Counted from the stretch's first letter, positions 7,881 to 17,121 are shown. The stretch is DNA of 64,000 nt from Thalassovita gelatinovora (GCF_001458355.1 NZ_CYSA01000015.1:563001-627000); one strand, 5' to 3'. Numbers and translations: made by a program. Notes: generated from the sequence alone by a model not told the origin.

Positions 7881-9853
7881 TCCGCCGCTCCATTGAAAAC
7901 CGATGCAAACACCGGCGCGACTCGCGCCGCACCTGTGTTCGTCAGGTGGTTATTGTCGAAATAGACCACTTCTTCCCCGGCCCAGATCGAACACCGCAAA
8001 GCGTTGCACAAATAGGGTCGCGGATCGAGAAGCGTCGCGTTTTCAGCCCCGGCAATTTCGGCAATCATCACGTCCGAACGCGCCTGTCGTGCATCGACCT
8101 CGCTCAACGGTACCGAAAAAACTTCGCTCAACCCGTCAGATCGTCCATGCGCCAAACGGCGCGCAGTAATCCGGGAATCGTAAAACGGAATTTCCGGGAT
8201 TTGCCGAAGGATATGAACCTTTGCATAGGTCCCGACCTCGTCAACCGTCCGAGACAGCAGGTCGCGCAGCCTGTCCGCTTGTGACCCGGTTTCGGGCAGC
8301 AGGATGATCTTGTTTTCAGCATCAACGCCCACGCCGGTGCCGTCAACGTAATAGCTCCAGCGGCCGATCAGAACGATATCGCGCAGGCCCATATCTGGCA
8401 ATGCGGCACGAATACTTGCGTTCGCTGTGGTGCAAGCCAAATCCTGTACCGGGGTGGCGGAATTTTCCCGCTTTTCCACGCCGAAGACCGGCGGGCAGCC
8501 AGCATGCCAGATGATCAGACCGGGAACCTGACGCTGGTCGGCCATGGCACCGATCCCATCCATCAGCGCCCGGAGATGGCTATCCCCCCAGAACAGAACC
8601 TGCGGATCGCCCGCCGGTCCGATGGCGCAGGTTTCAACCCCAGCAAGGGGACCAGACTCAGCCACGTTACAGCGGCTCCAATCCTGTAGAAAATCGGCCG
8701 ACGCATCGATATGGCTGCGAATGTCGGCAGGGAACCGGCCCGGAAATCCATCCGCTTTGAACGCCGCGCCACCAATGCCCAACGTGACCAGAGATAGCAA
8801 ACCAACCCCCATTATCGTGGTGGGAAACCCTAACCGTGCGGCATGACGCGTGGGCCGTTCGACGAACCGCCATGACACCACCGCCAGCAGCAGCGACAAA
8901 GCCATCCATGCCGCCGACTCTGCCGGTCCGGCATAGGTTTCGCGGACATATTTGGACAACACCGCAACCGGCCAGTGCCAAAGGTAGAGCGAATAGGAAA
9001 TCAACCCGACAAACACCACCGGCCCGGATCGTAGCAGACGGTTGACCACATTGTCATCTTGCCCGTTCAACAGGATCAGCACAGTGCCCAAGGTAGGGAT
9101 CAGCGCCCAAGCCCCGGGAAACCCCGGCCCGGATTGAACGAAGACCACCGCATAGACAAGCAACGCCATCCCGGCAAAAGACAACAAAGGATGCAGCGCC
9201 CAATCGCTGCGCGTCTTATACCCCCAGATCGCCAGCAATACTCCGGCCAGCAATTCCCACGCCCGAAACGGAAACAGGAAAAACGTGGCAGTGGGATTGG
9301 TCGGGGTGAATGATACGCAGGCCAGAAGCGACAGAACAAAGACGCCTTGCAATATGGGCGACAACCAGCGCCGTCGACCAATCAGCAGGATCAGCAGCGG
9401 CAAGAACAGGTAAAACTGTTCTTCGACTGCCAAAGACCATGTGTGCAACATCGGTTTTTCTTCGGCAGCGGCGTCGAAATATCCCGCCTCGCGATAAAAC
9501 TGCACATTGGATAAATACACCGTCGCCGCGATCAGACTTTTACCAAATTCACGATATTCAAACGGCAGTAACACTTGCCAAGCCACGGCAGACACCACCA
9601 ACGCCATGGTGAAAAACGCCGGTGCCAAGCGTTTGAACCGGCGCAGATAGAACCGGCGCAGCGACACGCGGCCGGTTTGATCCAGTTCCGACCACAGCAA
9701 ACCGCCGATCAGAAAGCCGGAAATGACAAAGAAAATGTCGACCCCGACAAACCCGCCGCCGATGCCTGCGACATCAAAATGGTAAAACACCACCGACAGC
9801 ACGGCAATCGCGCGCAACCCGTCGATTTCTGGCCTGTATCCGTTTGAAACCAT
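7877..9853 (-). CDS. OafA/YrhL-type acyltransferase with SGNH domain
   Basis: 658 aa, typical of two-part O-acyltransferases that acetylate cell-surface glycans. The N-terminal Acyltransferase_3 domain begins YRPEIDGLRAIAVLSVVFYH, and roughly ten membrane helices follow to about residue 370. The C-terminal periplasmic SGNH part has FWGDSHLRAL (block I) and YFDNNHLTNTGA, where the catalytic Asp/His pair would sit. It is the first gene of a minus-strand unit with the GMC oxidoreductase and SDR, and diverges from phnC across about 257 bases. It probably decorates the polysaccharide made by this locus. Confidence 0.92.
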   Translation of the reverse strand: MVSNGYRPEIDGLRAIAVLSVVFYHFDVAGIGGGFVGVDIFFVISGFLIGGLLWSELDQTGRVSLRRFYLRRFKRLAPAFFTMALVVSAVAWQVLLPFEYREFGKSLIAATVYLSNVQFYREAGYFDAAAEEKPMLHTWSLAVEEQFYLFLPLLILLIGRRRWLSPILQGVFVLSLLACVSFTPTNPTATFFLFPFRAWELLAGVLLAIWGYKTRSDWALHPLLSFAGMALLVYAVVFVQSGPGFPGAWALIPTLGTVLILLNGQDDNVVNRLLRSGPVVFVGLISYSLYLWHWPVAVLSKYVRETYAGPAESAAWMALSLLLAVVSWRFVERPTRHAARLGFPTTIMGVGLLSLVTLGIGGAAFKADGFPGRFPADIRSHIDASADFLQDWSRCNVAESGPLAGVETCAIGPAGDPQVLFWGDSHLRALMDGIGAMADQRQVPGLIIWHAGCPPVFGVEKRENSATPVQDLACTTANASIRAALPDMGLRDIVLIGRWSYYVDGTGVGVDAENKIILLPETGSQADRLRDLLSRTVDEVGTYAKVHILRQIPEIPFYDSRITARRLAHGRSDGLSEVFSVPLSEVDARQARSDVMIAEIAGAENATLLDPRPYLCNALRCSIWAGEEVVYFDNNHLTNTGAARVAPVFASVFNGAAE

Positions 9854-9930
9854 TCGCTGTTACTTTAGTCCTCGACACACCGCACGGCGTTGACTGATTT
9901 TAATTCACCGCGATCACAATCCGACGCACA

Positions 9931-9940
9931 GTCTACAGAC
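9931..9940. promoter_or_regulatory. Possible secondary PhnF site upstream of phnC
   Basis: A perfect short palindrome GTCTACAGAC lies in the gap before phnC. Reading outward on the minus strand it gives TTGTCTGTAGAC, resembling the TTGTCTA half-sites of the strong operator at 17122-17155. It is short and could be chance. It would make sense if PhnF also controlled the transporter genes. Confidence 0.25.
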
Positions 9941-10030
9941 AATTACGTCAGAAATCCGATGACATTCGGAAATTAACAAGAGTTTTCCTAATCTTCGTTG
10001 TATTTCTTTGCACCAGTCCTCGGCCGGCGC

Positions 10031-10057
10031 CGTCACAAAAGATTAATAAAATCGTCA
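10031..10057 (+). promoter_or_regulatory. Degenerate Pho-box-like repeat upstream of phnC
   Basis: Two CGTCA elements, at 10031-10035 and 10053-10057, are spaced exactly 22 bases (two 11-base units) with AT-rich sequence between (AAAAG, ATTAATAAAAT). PhoB binds TGTCA-type elements repeated at 11 bases, so this could be a weak Pho box for the phosphonate transporter operon. Only the spacing and partial sequence support it. Confidence 0.3.
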
Positions 10058-10110
10058 AATTTCCGAAGTGCATCCGACCTATGTCGGGCCCTACAGGAAT
10101 GGGGCGATAC

Positions 10111-10914
10111 ATGCTGAAAATCGAAAATCTGACCAAGGCCTTCGGGGCGGTGAATGCGGTGGACAATGTAACCATCGAAGTAGACCGTCCGATGATGATC
10201 GGTGTAATCGGCGCTTCGGGGGCTGGGAAATCCACCCTGCTGCGAATGCTGAACCGGTTGGAAACCGCCACCAGCGGAACAATCACCGTAGAAGGTCAGG
10301 AAATCACCGGCCTGAAAAGCGCCGACAAGCGACGCTGGCAGCGCGATTGCGCGATGATTTTCCAACAATTCAATCTGGTGCCCAGAATGGATGTGGTTTC
10401 GAACGTGCTGCATGGCACATTGAATCAGCGGTCGACGCTGGCGACCATGTTCAATCTTTACCCCACTGCCGATATTCACCGCGCCATCGACATCCTGGAC
10501 CGGCTCGGCATTGCCGCCCATGCAGCCAAACGCGCCGAGGCGCTTTCGGGTGGCCAGCAGCAGCGCGTCGCGATTGCCCGGGCTGTGATGCAAGATCCGA
10601 AAATCGTTCTGGCCGACGAACCGATTGCGTCGCTCGACCCGATGAACGCCCAGATCGTGATGGACGATCTGCGCCGCATTCATGACGAAGACGGTCGCAT
10701 GGTCATCGCCAACCTGCACACGCTCGATACCGCGCGGCGCTATTGCGACCGGGTGATCGGCATGCGCCAGGGCCGCGTCGTATTCGACGGCAGCCCCGAA
10801 CAACTGACCACTGGTGTCGCGCGTGACATCTATGGTGCCGATGCCAGCTTCAGCGAAGCCGCGACAAGCACCAGCATCGACGCTTTGGAACAAAAAATAC
10901 CGCAACGCGCCTGA
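10111..10914 (+). CDS. phnC: Phosphonate ABC transporter, ATP-binding subunit
   Basis: 267 aa. The ATPase of the PhnCDE importer that brings phosphonates into the cytoplasm. Walker A is GASGAGKST, the ABC signature is [15 protein letters not shown], and Walker B is [12 protein letters not shown], followed by the His-loop at LHTLD. The reading frame opens earlier, but ATG 10111 ([11 protein letters not shown]) gives the normal family N-terminus. It is first in a plus-strand unit followed by phnD and two phnE genes, which leaves little doubt about identity. Confidence 0.95.
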   Translation: MLKIENLTKAFGAVNAVDNVTIEVDRPMMIGVIGASGAGKSTLLRMLNRLETATSGTITVEGQEITGLKSADKRRWQRDCAMIFQQFNLVPRMDVVSNVLHGTLNQRSTLATMFNLYPTADIHRAIDILDRLGIAAHAAKRAEALSGGQQQRVAIARAVMQDPKIVLADEPIASLDPMNAQIVMDDLRRIHDEDGRMVIANLHTLDTARRYCDRVIGMRQGRVVFDGSPEQLTTGVARDIYGADASFSEAATSTSIDALEQKIPQRA

Positions 10915-10972
10915 ACCCTCACCATCGCCCGCAGCGGTGAAGCCGCGGGTTTCATCAAACCGGAGAGAAACG

Positions 10973-11872
10973 ATGAAAAAACTGATTGCAGCCGTATTGG
11001 CAACCACCGCCCTAACCGCCCCGGCCATGGCCGAAGACTTCAAAGAATTCCGCATCGGCATTTTGGGCGGCGAAAACGCCCAAGACCGTATGACCTCGAA
11101 CGAGTGCTATCGCGCCAAAGCCGAAGAGCTGCTGGGCGTTCCAGTCAAACTGTTCACCCCGGCCGACTATGACGGCGTGATCCAGGGCCTGCTGGGCGGC
11201 ACCATCGACATGGCATGGCTGGGCGCCTCTGGCTATGCCAAGACCTATCTGACCAACCCCGACGCGGTTGAACCGATCATGGTCAAAACCAACGTGGACG
11301 GCTCTTATGGCTATCACTCGATCGGTTTTGCCCGCAAGGACAGCGGCATCACTTCGCTGGGAGACATGAAAGGCAAGCTGTTCGGTTTCGGCGATCCGAA
11401 CTCGACCTCGGGCTACCTGATCCCGTCGATCGAAATCCCCGAAACCACCGGTGCGACGATGGCATCGGGGGATTACTTTGGCGAAGTGAAGTTCACCGGC
11501 GGCCATGAACAGACCATCGTTGCCGTGAACAATGGCGACGTCGATGCTGGCGTGACCTGGGCCGATGGCATGGGCAACTGGGAAGACGGCTACAACTCTG
11601 GCGCCCTGCGCAAAGCCGTGGATGCCGGCCTGATCGACATGAACGATCTGGTCGAAATCTGGAAATCCAAGCCGATCCCCGAAGGCCCCGTCGTGCTGCG
11701 CAAATCGCTGCCCGAGCGTGTCAAGATCGATATCACGACCCTGACCGCGTCGCTGCCCTACATGGATCCTGATTGCGCCTATAACTTCATGGCAGGCGAA
11801 GCCCTGGGCTTCCAGCCGATTGCACATGAGGACTATCTGTCGATTATCGAAGCCCGCAAATCCAAGATGTAA
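10973..11872 (+). CDS. phnD: Phosphonate ABC transporter, periplasmic binding protein
   Basis: 299 aa. The N-terminus is a classic Sec signal peptide (MKKLIAAVLATTALTAPAMA, cut before EDFKEF). The mature part begins FRIGILGGENAQDR and contains GLLGGTIDMAWLGASGYAK, the PhnD/SsuA-like ligand-binding core. The start ATG 10973 has GGAGAG upstream; a longer frame to 10814 runs into phnC and is rejected. It sits 58 bases after phnC and is followed by a strong stem-loop before the permease genes, a common arrangement that gives more binding protein than permease. Confidence 0.95.
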   Translation: MKKLIAAVLATTALTAPAMAEDFKEFRIGILGGENAQDRMTSNECYRAKAEELLGVPVKLFTPADYDGVIQGLLGGTIDMAWLGASGYAKTYLTNPDAVEPIMVKTNVDGSYGYHSIGFARKDSGITSLGDMKGKLFGFGDPNSTSGYLIPSIEIPETTGATMASGDYFGEVKFTGGHEQTIVAVNNGDVDAGVTWADGMGNWEDGYNSGALRKAVDAGLIDMNDLVEIWKSKPIPEGPVVLRKSLPERVKIDITTLTASLPYMDPDCAYNFMAGEALGFQPIAHEDYLSIIEARKSKM

Positions 11873-11889
11873 GCTTGTGCTTTATCTTT

Positions 11890-11919
11890 GGCCGGTCCTG
11901 TGAAGGGCCGGCCATTTTT
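11890..11919 (+). terminator. Intra-operon stem-loop with T-run between phnD and phnE
   Basis: GGCCGGTCC at 11890-11898 pairs with GGGCCGGCC at 11905-11913 (nine pairs with one G-T), loop TGTGAA, followed by ATTTTTC. It has the form of a Rho-independent terminator, but sits inside an operon. It probably acts as a partial terminator or 3-prime stabiliser that raises phnD message over phnE. Confidence 0.8.
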
Positions 11920-11956
11920 CTTAGTTAACCCAGACACTTTTTCAGGAGCAAGCCCA

Positions 11957-12832
11957 ATGACGGAAAAAGCTCTCGGTCCCGACATAGAGAACCCGAGGCT
12001 GCGCGAGGTACGCGAAGCCTATGCGGCGATGACCCGTACCAAACAGATGTACGGCGGGATTGTTATGGTCGTCTTCGTGGCCCTGATGGCTTCGGGCTTC
12101 ATGCTGGCCGATAGCCGCAATGCGGGTGGTTTCTGGGATGGAATCCTGAATATCTTCATCTTCCCCGGCGAGGTGTTGTCAGAAGCCGCCGGAAAAGCGA
12201 CGCTGCTGCCCGGGCTGATGGTGAAGTTCTTTCCTTCGTTGATTGAAACGATCAACATCGCCGCGGCGTCAACACTCGTCGGGGCACTGCTGGCAATCGT
12301 TCTATCGCTGCTGTCAACCCGCGGGCTGGCCCGGTTCCCGCGGCTGATCCCGGTGTTTCGCCGGATGATGGATATTTCGCGCGCAGTTCCTGAAATCGTT
12401 ATCGCATTGGTTCTGATCTTCATTCTGGGGTCCGGCCCCGTGCCTGCAATGATCGCCATCGCGTTCCACACCTCTGGAGCATTGGGCAAGCTGTTCTCCG
12501 AGGTAAATGAAAATGCGTCGATGAAACCGATCGAAGGATTGCAATCCGTTGGCGCGAACTGGACCCAACGCATGCTTCTGGGCGTGATCCCGCAGGTGGC
12601 ACCGAACTGGTTGAGTTATGCATTGCTGCGGTTCGAGATCAATATCCGCGCTTCGGCCATCCTCGGTTTTGTCGGGGCAGGTGGCATCGGCTACGACCTC
12701 AAGAACGCCTTCAGTTGGGGGCTGGGCCGTTATGACGAAGTGGCCGCAATCTTCATCCTTCTATTCCTGACCATTGTGTTTTTCGACCAACTGTCGAGCC
12801 ACTATCGCAACAAACTTGTCGGAAAGACCTGA
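11957..12832 (+). CDS. phnE: Phosphonate ABC transporter permease
   Basis: 291 aa. A PhnE-type inner-membrane permease with about six helices. The transporter coupling region is near residues 190-235 (GALGKLFSEVNEN then EGLQSVGANWTQRM), and the C-terminal end ASAILGFVGAGGIGYDLK is characteristic of PhnE. ATG 11957 follows AGGAGCAAGCCCA and is chosen over the upstream in-frame start at 11888, which lies inside the terminator. The second permease gene begins two bases after its stop, so the importer likely works as a PhnE1-PhnE2 heterodimer. Confidence 0.94.
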   Translation: MTEKALGPDIENPRLREVREAYAAMTRTKQMYGGIVMVVFVALMASGFMLADSRNAGGFWDGILNIFIFPGEVLSEAAGKATLLPGLMVKFFPSLIETINIAAASTLVGALLAIVLSLLSTRGLARFPRLIPVFRRMMDISRAVPEIVIALVLIFILGSGPVPAMIAIAFHTSGALGKLFSEVNENASMKPIEGLQSVGANWTQRMLLGVIPQVAPNWLSYALLRFEINIRASAILGFVGAGGIGYDLKNAFSWGLGRYDEVAAIFILLFLTIVFFDQLSSHYRNKLVGKT

Positions 12833-12834
12833 TC

Positions 12835-14172
12835 ATGACCGCGATTGCAGATATCCCCGCACAGTCTGACTGGAAGGACACGGCCACCGCGCGGATCACC
12901 CGCAAGCGGTTGATCGCATTTTCGGCGCCTCTCGTGATCCTGACCTATTTCGTTTACCTGTTCTTCGCCTTCGATATCTCTGGGCTGGCCGGGCGTGCGC
13001 GCATGGACAATGCTGCGGTGCTCGTTGCCGATAGTTACAGCTACAAGACGCACGTCACTCACGACAACCGCCGTGGTGATCTGAGCATCGCCATAGAAGG
13101 TGAAAACAAAGGCACCTATCCCGACGGCATGACCCCGGACTTCGTGACCTTGACGGGTGAAAGCACCGCGCGGATTGCCTTGACCGCCGGGGAAAGCGCC
13201 AAGATCGACGGAGCGACGTTACGGTATAGCGTACCGGGCTATGGCACGGTCACTGTGACGGTCGAGGGTCGCAAAATTTCGCTTGTGACCCCCGATGATA
13301 CAGTGCCGGACTGGATCAGTTCCAGTTCTTCGCGCGTAACCATCACCGGCAAAGGTGGTCGCGCCAGCGTCACCCGTGCCCGCACCGAGGTATTCCGCTA
13401 CTCCTACGGGTGGGAACTGTTCTGGTTCACGCTCGACAGCCCGTTCTATGGCAAGTCGCCGGTCGAATTGCTGGGGTTGGCCCTGTCCGGCGACCGCGTG
13501 GTCGCGGACAAGAGCAACTTTGCCGCCATGGTTGACGGTGTCTGGAACAATGCCATGTGGCGGCACAAGGATGTTTTATGGGCGATCTTTGAAACCATAT
13601 TGATGGCGTTTCTCGGAACCATGGGCGCGGCCATCATTGCCTTGCCGCTGGCGTTCCTGGCGGCGCGAAACTTTTCCCCGTTTATCGCCGTGCGGTTCGG
13701 GTTCCGTCGACTGTTCGATTTCGTGCGTGGGGTGGATGGGCTAATCTGGACGATCATCCTGTCACGTGCGTTCGGCCCCGGCCCACTGACGGGTGCGCTG
13801 GCTATTTTGCTTACCGACACCGGCAGCTTCGGCAAAATGTTTTCCGAAGCCCTGGAAAATGTCGACGACAAGCAGATCGAGGGTATTCAATCCACCGGCG
13901 CCAAGCCGCTGCAACGCTACCGCTTCGGCGTGATCCCGCAGATCACCCCGGTGCTGCTGAGCCAAGTGCTGTACTATCTGGAATCCAACACCCGCTCGGC
14001 CACCATCATCGGCGCGATCACCGGCGGCGGTATCGGTTTGCTGCTGACCCAGGCGATTATCACCCAGAAAGATTGGGAAGAAGTGTCTTATTACATCGTG
14101 CTGATCATCTTGATGGTGATGCTGATGGACTGGATTTCGGGCATGTTGCGGCGCAAGCTGATCAAGGGATGA
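12835..14172 (+). CDS. phnE: Phosphonate ABC transporter permease, long paralogue
   Basis: 445 aa, clearly longer than the first PhnE. An N-terminal helix (RLIAFSAPLVILTYFVYLFF) is followed by about 180 residues of mostly non-hydrophobic sequence that would lie outside the membrane. The PhnE permease core then runs from about residue 240 to the end (ETILMAFLGTMGAAIIALPL, FGKMFSEALENVDDKQIEG, SATIIGAITGGGIG). It probably pairs with the shorter permease just upstream. The extra domain may contact the binding protein; that is inference. Confidence 0.93.
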   Translation: MTAIADIPAQSDWKDTATARITRKRLIAFSAPLVILTYFVYLFFAFDISGLAGRARMDNAAVLVADSYSYKTHVTHDNRRGDLSIAIEGENKGTYPDGMTPDFVTLTGESTARIALTAGESAKIDGATLRYSVPGYGTVTVTVEGRKISLVTPDDTVPDWISSSSSRVTITGKGGRASVTRARTEVFRYSYGWELFWFTLDSPFYGKSPVELLGLALSGDRVVADKSNFAAMVDGVWNNAMWRHKDVLWAIFETILMAFLGTMGAAIIALPLAFLAARNFSPFIAVRFGFRRLFDFVRGVDGLIWTIILSRAFGPGPLTGALAILLTDTGSFGKMFSEALENVDDKQIEGIQSTGAKPLQRYRFGVIPQITPVLLSQVLYYLESNTRSATIIGAITGGGIGLLLTQAIITQKDWEEVSYYIVLIILMVMLMDWISGMLRRKLIKG

Positions 14173-14255
14173 CCGGACCCAACTTGCGTGGGCGGCCACT
14201 GTGGGACGCCTGCGGCGAGCGAGTATTTTTTTCGGAACGATGAAAGGATGAGCGC

Positions 14256-14870
14256 ATGATGAAACTGCGCGCGGACGCCCCCGTGATCCATGAAGATGTG
14301 AGCCTGACCGAGGTCACTTTTGGGCGCTATTGCGAAATCGGCAAGGGAAGCCGAATCGGCCACAGTGATATCGGCGATTATTCCTATTGCGACCGCTATG
14401 CCGACATTGCCAATGCGGAAATCGGCAAGTTCGCCAATATCGCCAGCTTCGTGCGGATCGGGGCGACCGATCACCCGATGGAGCGCGCCAGCCTGCACCA
14501 TTTCCTGTATCGCAGCGCCGATTATTGGGACGATGCCGGGCATGACGAAGACTTCTTTGTCCATCGCCACAGCCGCCAGGCAGTGATTGGCCATGACACA
14601 TGGATCGGGCATAACGCACAGGTGAAACCCGACGTAACCATAGGCCACGGTGCCATCGTTGCTTCGGGTGCAGTGGTGACCCGCGATGTAGCCCCTTACA
14701 TGGTTGTCGCCGGCATCCCGGCCCAACCGATTCGGGACCGCTTTCCCGCCGCAATAGCGGACCGGTTGATGGCGCTGGCATGGTGGGATTGGTCACATGA
14801 AACCCTGCGCGCCGCGTTGATGGATTTCCGCCAGTTGAGCATCGAAGCGTTTTTGGAAAAATACGAATAA
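14256..14870 (+). CDS. Hexapeptide-repeat acyltransferase of phosphonate clusters
   Basis: 204 aa. Left-handed beta-helix repeats run through much of the chain (IGKGSRIGHSDIG, IGKFANIASFVRIG, then IGHNAQVKPDVTIGHGAIVA), with a DapH/CAT-like acetyltransferase ending (YMVVAGIPAQPIR). This matches the hexapeptide transferase often found in phosphonate operons. It may acetylate aminophosphonates as PhnO does in other bacteria, but it is unrelated in fold to PhnO and the substrate is not shown. ATG 14256 or 14259 could start it, after AAAGGATG. It lies 83 bases after phnE. Confidence 0.85.
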   Translation: MMKLRADAPVIHEDVSLTEVTFGRYCEIGKGSRIGHSDIGDYSYCDRYADIANAEIGKFANIASFVRIGATDHPMERASLHHFLYRSADYWDDAGHDEDFFVHRHSRQAVIGHDTWIGHNAQVKPDVTIGHGAIVASGAVVTRDVAPYMVVAGIPAQPIRDRFPAAIADRLMALAWWDWSHETLRAALMDFRQLSIEAFLEKYE

Positions 14871-14891
14871 TCCCTGCGGTTTCATTCCCTT

Positions 14892-14920
14892 AAAAAAATG
14901 CGGCCCCCAAAGGGACCGCA
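14892..14920 (-). terminator. Rho-independent terminator for the minus-strand PhnM-like gene
   Basis: Read on the minus strand, TGCGG-T-CCC pairs with GGG-G-CCGCA around the loop TTTG (one internal mismatch), and seven T follow directly. It lies about 180 bases beyond the stop of the PhnM-like gene. In the plus direction there is no T-run, so it serves the minus strand. Confidence 0.75.
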
Positions 14921-15097
14921 ATTGGTACTGAAAACGAAATCGGGGGAAATGGACCTTGTGGCCGGGCCACGTTTGAAATTCCAAATTCCAGCGCAACAAG
15001 ACATTTGGGGACGTCATATCCGGTTGCACGCTACGCCGTTACTTTGAACGCGAAACCTGACACTGGAATGAAGGCTGGGTAACAAACACGTGAAAAT

Positions 15098-16279
15098 TCA
15101 TTCCGCCGCCATCGAAAGCGCACCGGGTTGTGTCAGGAACCGATGCGCAGCTTCCCCGGCCAAAAAGGCCAAGCGCCCGTTGCTGATCGTCGCCTCGATC
15201 GCCCGGGTCTGTTTGTGGATCACCACCAGATCGGCCCGCTTGCCGTAATCGATCACGCCCCGGTCAGCCAGGCGCAGAATCTGCGCCGGGCGTTCGGAAA
15301 TCAGGGCCCAAGCCTGTGGCAGCGACAAGGTCCCCATATCGGTCAAGCGAAACGCCGCCTGCGACAGTGCGGGATAGAAATAGTCAGACACCAAGGCATC
15401 GCAAAGACCTTCGCGCACCAGCTGAACCGCCGGAATATTGCCCGACTGCGATCCGCCACGCACAACGTTGGGTGCCCCCATCAGCACCGGGTCACCCATC
15501 GCCGCTGCGGCGGCTGCCGGGCCGCGTTTGGTAGGAAATTCACAGATTCTTGCGCCGATCATGGCATAATGTTCGCGCGCTTCGGCGGAACCGTCATCAT
15601 GCGATCCATAGCTTACGCCCAGAGTATCGAAAGCTTCTGCCAGACGGCACAGGTGGCGCGGCACCTCATGGTGACGGGCAGCGACCCGATGCACGATATC
15701 CATATGTTCCTTGGATGTACGGCCATTACGCGCGGCCCAATGTGCAATCAATCCCGGATTGTTTTGTGCGGATTCGACCGCTTCGTCCAGATGATTGTTG
15801 AACACCACATAATCGACACCATGCCGACGCACCGCACCCAGCAAGCGGTCTTCGTCTTCGATCATATGGGTTTCATAGCGCAACTGAAGCCGAAGGTCGG
15901 TCAAGGCGTGGGGCCGGAATTGATCCAGTGCCCGCATCACGTCTTCGGCGAAATCCGGGCCGCGCATGCCGCCTTCCCAGGACCAGCATTGGGCCAGCCA
16001 GGCGGTTGTCACACCATTGGCCGCAGCTTCGCGGTCAGTCGCGCGCAACCCGGTTTCAATCGGAAAAGGTGCGCTGGGACGTGGTGCAATATGACGTTCG
16101 AACGCGTCACCATGAAGATCGATAATTCCCGGCAGGATATAGTAGCCCGACAGGTCGACCGCTGGCTGTGGACCCTTGGAAATCCGCCCTTGATCGATCA
16201 CCACGGACCGGTCCTGCATCTGGCCGTCGCGCAGCACGGTTGCACCGGTCAGGCGCAAAGGGGGTAAGATCCGACACAT
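15098..16279 (-). CDS. PhnM-like amidohydrolase, first of two paralogues
   Basis: 393 aa. Belongs to the alpha-D-ribose 1-methylphosphonate 5-triphosphate diphosphatase (PhnM) family of the amidohydrolase superfamily. The metal region is LPGIIDLHGDAFERHIAPRP, with later motifs YGSHDDGS and LMGAPNVVRGGSQSGN followed by ALVSDYFYP. Compared with the phnM at 22913-24055 (IELHTDNLERH) the metal-site context differs, and the chain holds an insert rich in Trp (AWLAQCWSWEGG). Start ATG 16277-16279 is preferred over an upstream ATG at 16345. It is transcribed away from phnF. It may serve a variant substrate or be a back-up enzyme; which one is unknown. Confidence 0.88.
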   Translation of the reverse strand: MCRILPPLRLTGATVLRDGQMQDRSVVIDQGRISKGPQPAVDLSGYYILPGIIDLHGDAFERHIAPRPSAPFPIETGLRATDREAAANGVTTAWLAQCWSWEGGMRGPDFAEDVMRALDQFRPHALTDLRLQLRYETHMIEDEDRLLGAVRRHGVDYVVFNNHLDEAVESAQNNPGLIAHWAARNGRTSKEHMDIVHRVAARHHEVPRHLCRLAEAFDTLGVSYGSHDDGSAEAREHYAMIGARICEFPTKRGPAAAAAAMGDPVLMGAPNVVRGGSQSGNIPAVQLVREGLCDALVSDYFYPALSQAAFRLTDMGTLSLPQAWALISERPAQILRLADRGVIDYGKRADLVVIHKQTRAIEATISNGRLAFLAGEAAHRFLTQPGALSMAAE

Positions 16280-16357
16280 GGTTCTGCTCTGGCTGTAACA
16301 ATGTTTCTGGGTTTCTAAGGCCGATCTGTATCGGGCGTATGACAAACCGACATATTT

Positions 16358-17065
16358 CTAGCCTTCTACGACCAAGGTAATGCGATCCCCGACAAACCAA
16401 GTATGACCATATTCCACCGGACAGCCATCCGGATCGACATTGATCCCCACGGTGCGCAGAATCGGCGCCCCTTCGGCAACATTGAGATGGAGCGCCTGCG
16501 TCGCAGTCGCCAATTTGGCAGTCAGTCGAGTCGAAGCACGGGTGTAGTCCTTGACCCCTGCTGCGGCCAAAGCCCGTGTCACCGATTTCATATGATCAAG
16601 GTCGCCCAGAAGACCAGGAAACCGTTCGGCGGAAAACACCGAACGGAATATGGCAATGGCAATGTTATCGGCCAGTGACAGACCTTCATAGACATGCACC
16701 GGAGTACCCGCAGCGATCTGCAACGCACCGGCCTCTTCCTTGTCGCAGGGCCGGGTTTGCAGGGTCAGAATGCGCTTGGCTGGCATCCGCCCGGCGGCCT
16801 CAAGGTTTTGGTGAAACCGGACCCGTTTACCGATGGGGTAATCGGTGGGTTCGGCCAACACGAACACACCTGCGCCGCGTCTGGCATGGGTTAACCCCTG
16901 TTCCTGCATATCCTGCAACGCGCGGCGCACCGTGTGGCGGTTCACCCCGAACCGGGAAGCCAGTTCAGCCTCGGTCGGAAGCTTATCGCCAGGCCGGTAA
17001 TGCCCCGCCGCTATTTCCGCAGTCAATGCGTTGGCGATGGATCGCCAAACAGATGTCTTCGCCAT
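16358..17065 (-). CDS. phnF: Phosphonate regulator, GntR/HutC family
   Basis: 235 aa. The N-terminal winged helix-turn-helix reads YRPGDKLPTEAELASRFGVN, then RHTVRRALQDMQEQG. The remainder is a UTRA effector domain (from about residue 90, ending VEYGHTWFVGDRITLVVE), the PhnF architecture. It is divergent from phnG and separated from it by 104 bases that hold a 34-bp palindrome, its obvious operator. It likely represses the phn genes until a phosphonate or a pathway intermediate binds the UTRA domain. Confidence 0.93.
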   Translation of the reverse strand: MAKTSVWRSIANALTAEIAAGHYRPGDKLPTEAELASRFGVNRHTVRRALQDMQEQGLTHARRGAGVFVLAEPTDYPIGKRVRFHQNLEAAGRMPAKRILTLQTRPCDKEEAGALQIAAGTPVHVYEGLSLADNIAIAIFRSVFSAERFPGLLGDLDHMKSVTRALAAAGVKDYTRASTRLTAKLATATQALHLNVAEGAPILRTVGINVDPDGCPVEYGHTWFVGDRITLVVEG

Positions 17066-17066
17066 T

Positions 17067-17084
17067 CTGTCACCAATGTTTCAC
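17067..17084 (+). promoter_or_regulatory. Pho-box-like direct repeat in the phnF-phnG gap
   Basis: CTGTCACCAATGTTTCAC shows two 7-base elements, CTGTCAC and GTTTCAC, spaced 11 bases, with an AT-rich 4-base spacer and AATTT after the second. This fits the known PhoB consensus of CTGTCAT repeated at 11 bases. It lies next to the phnF start codon and about 85 bases before phnG. That position fits phosphate-starvation control of either gene. Confidence 0.45.
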
Positions 17085-17121
17085 AATTTTGAGTCTTCAA
17101 ATTCGAGCGGTCCGAGCATAT

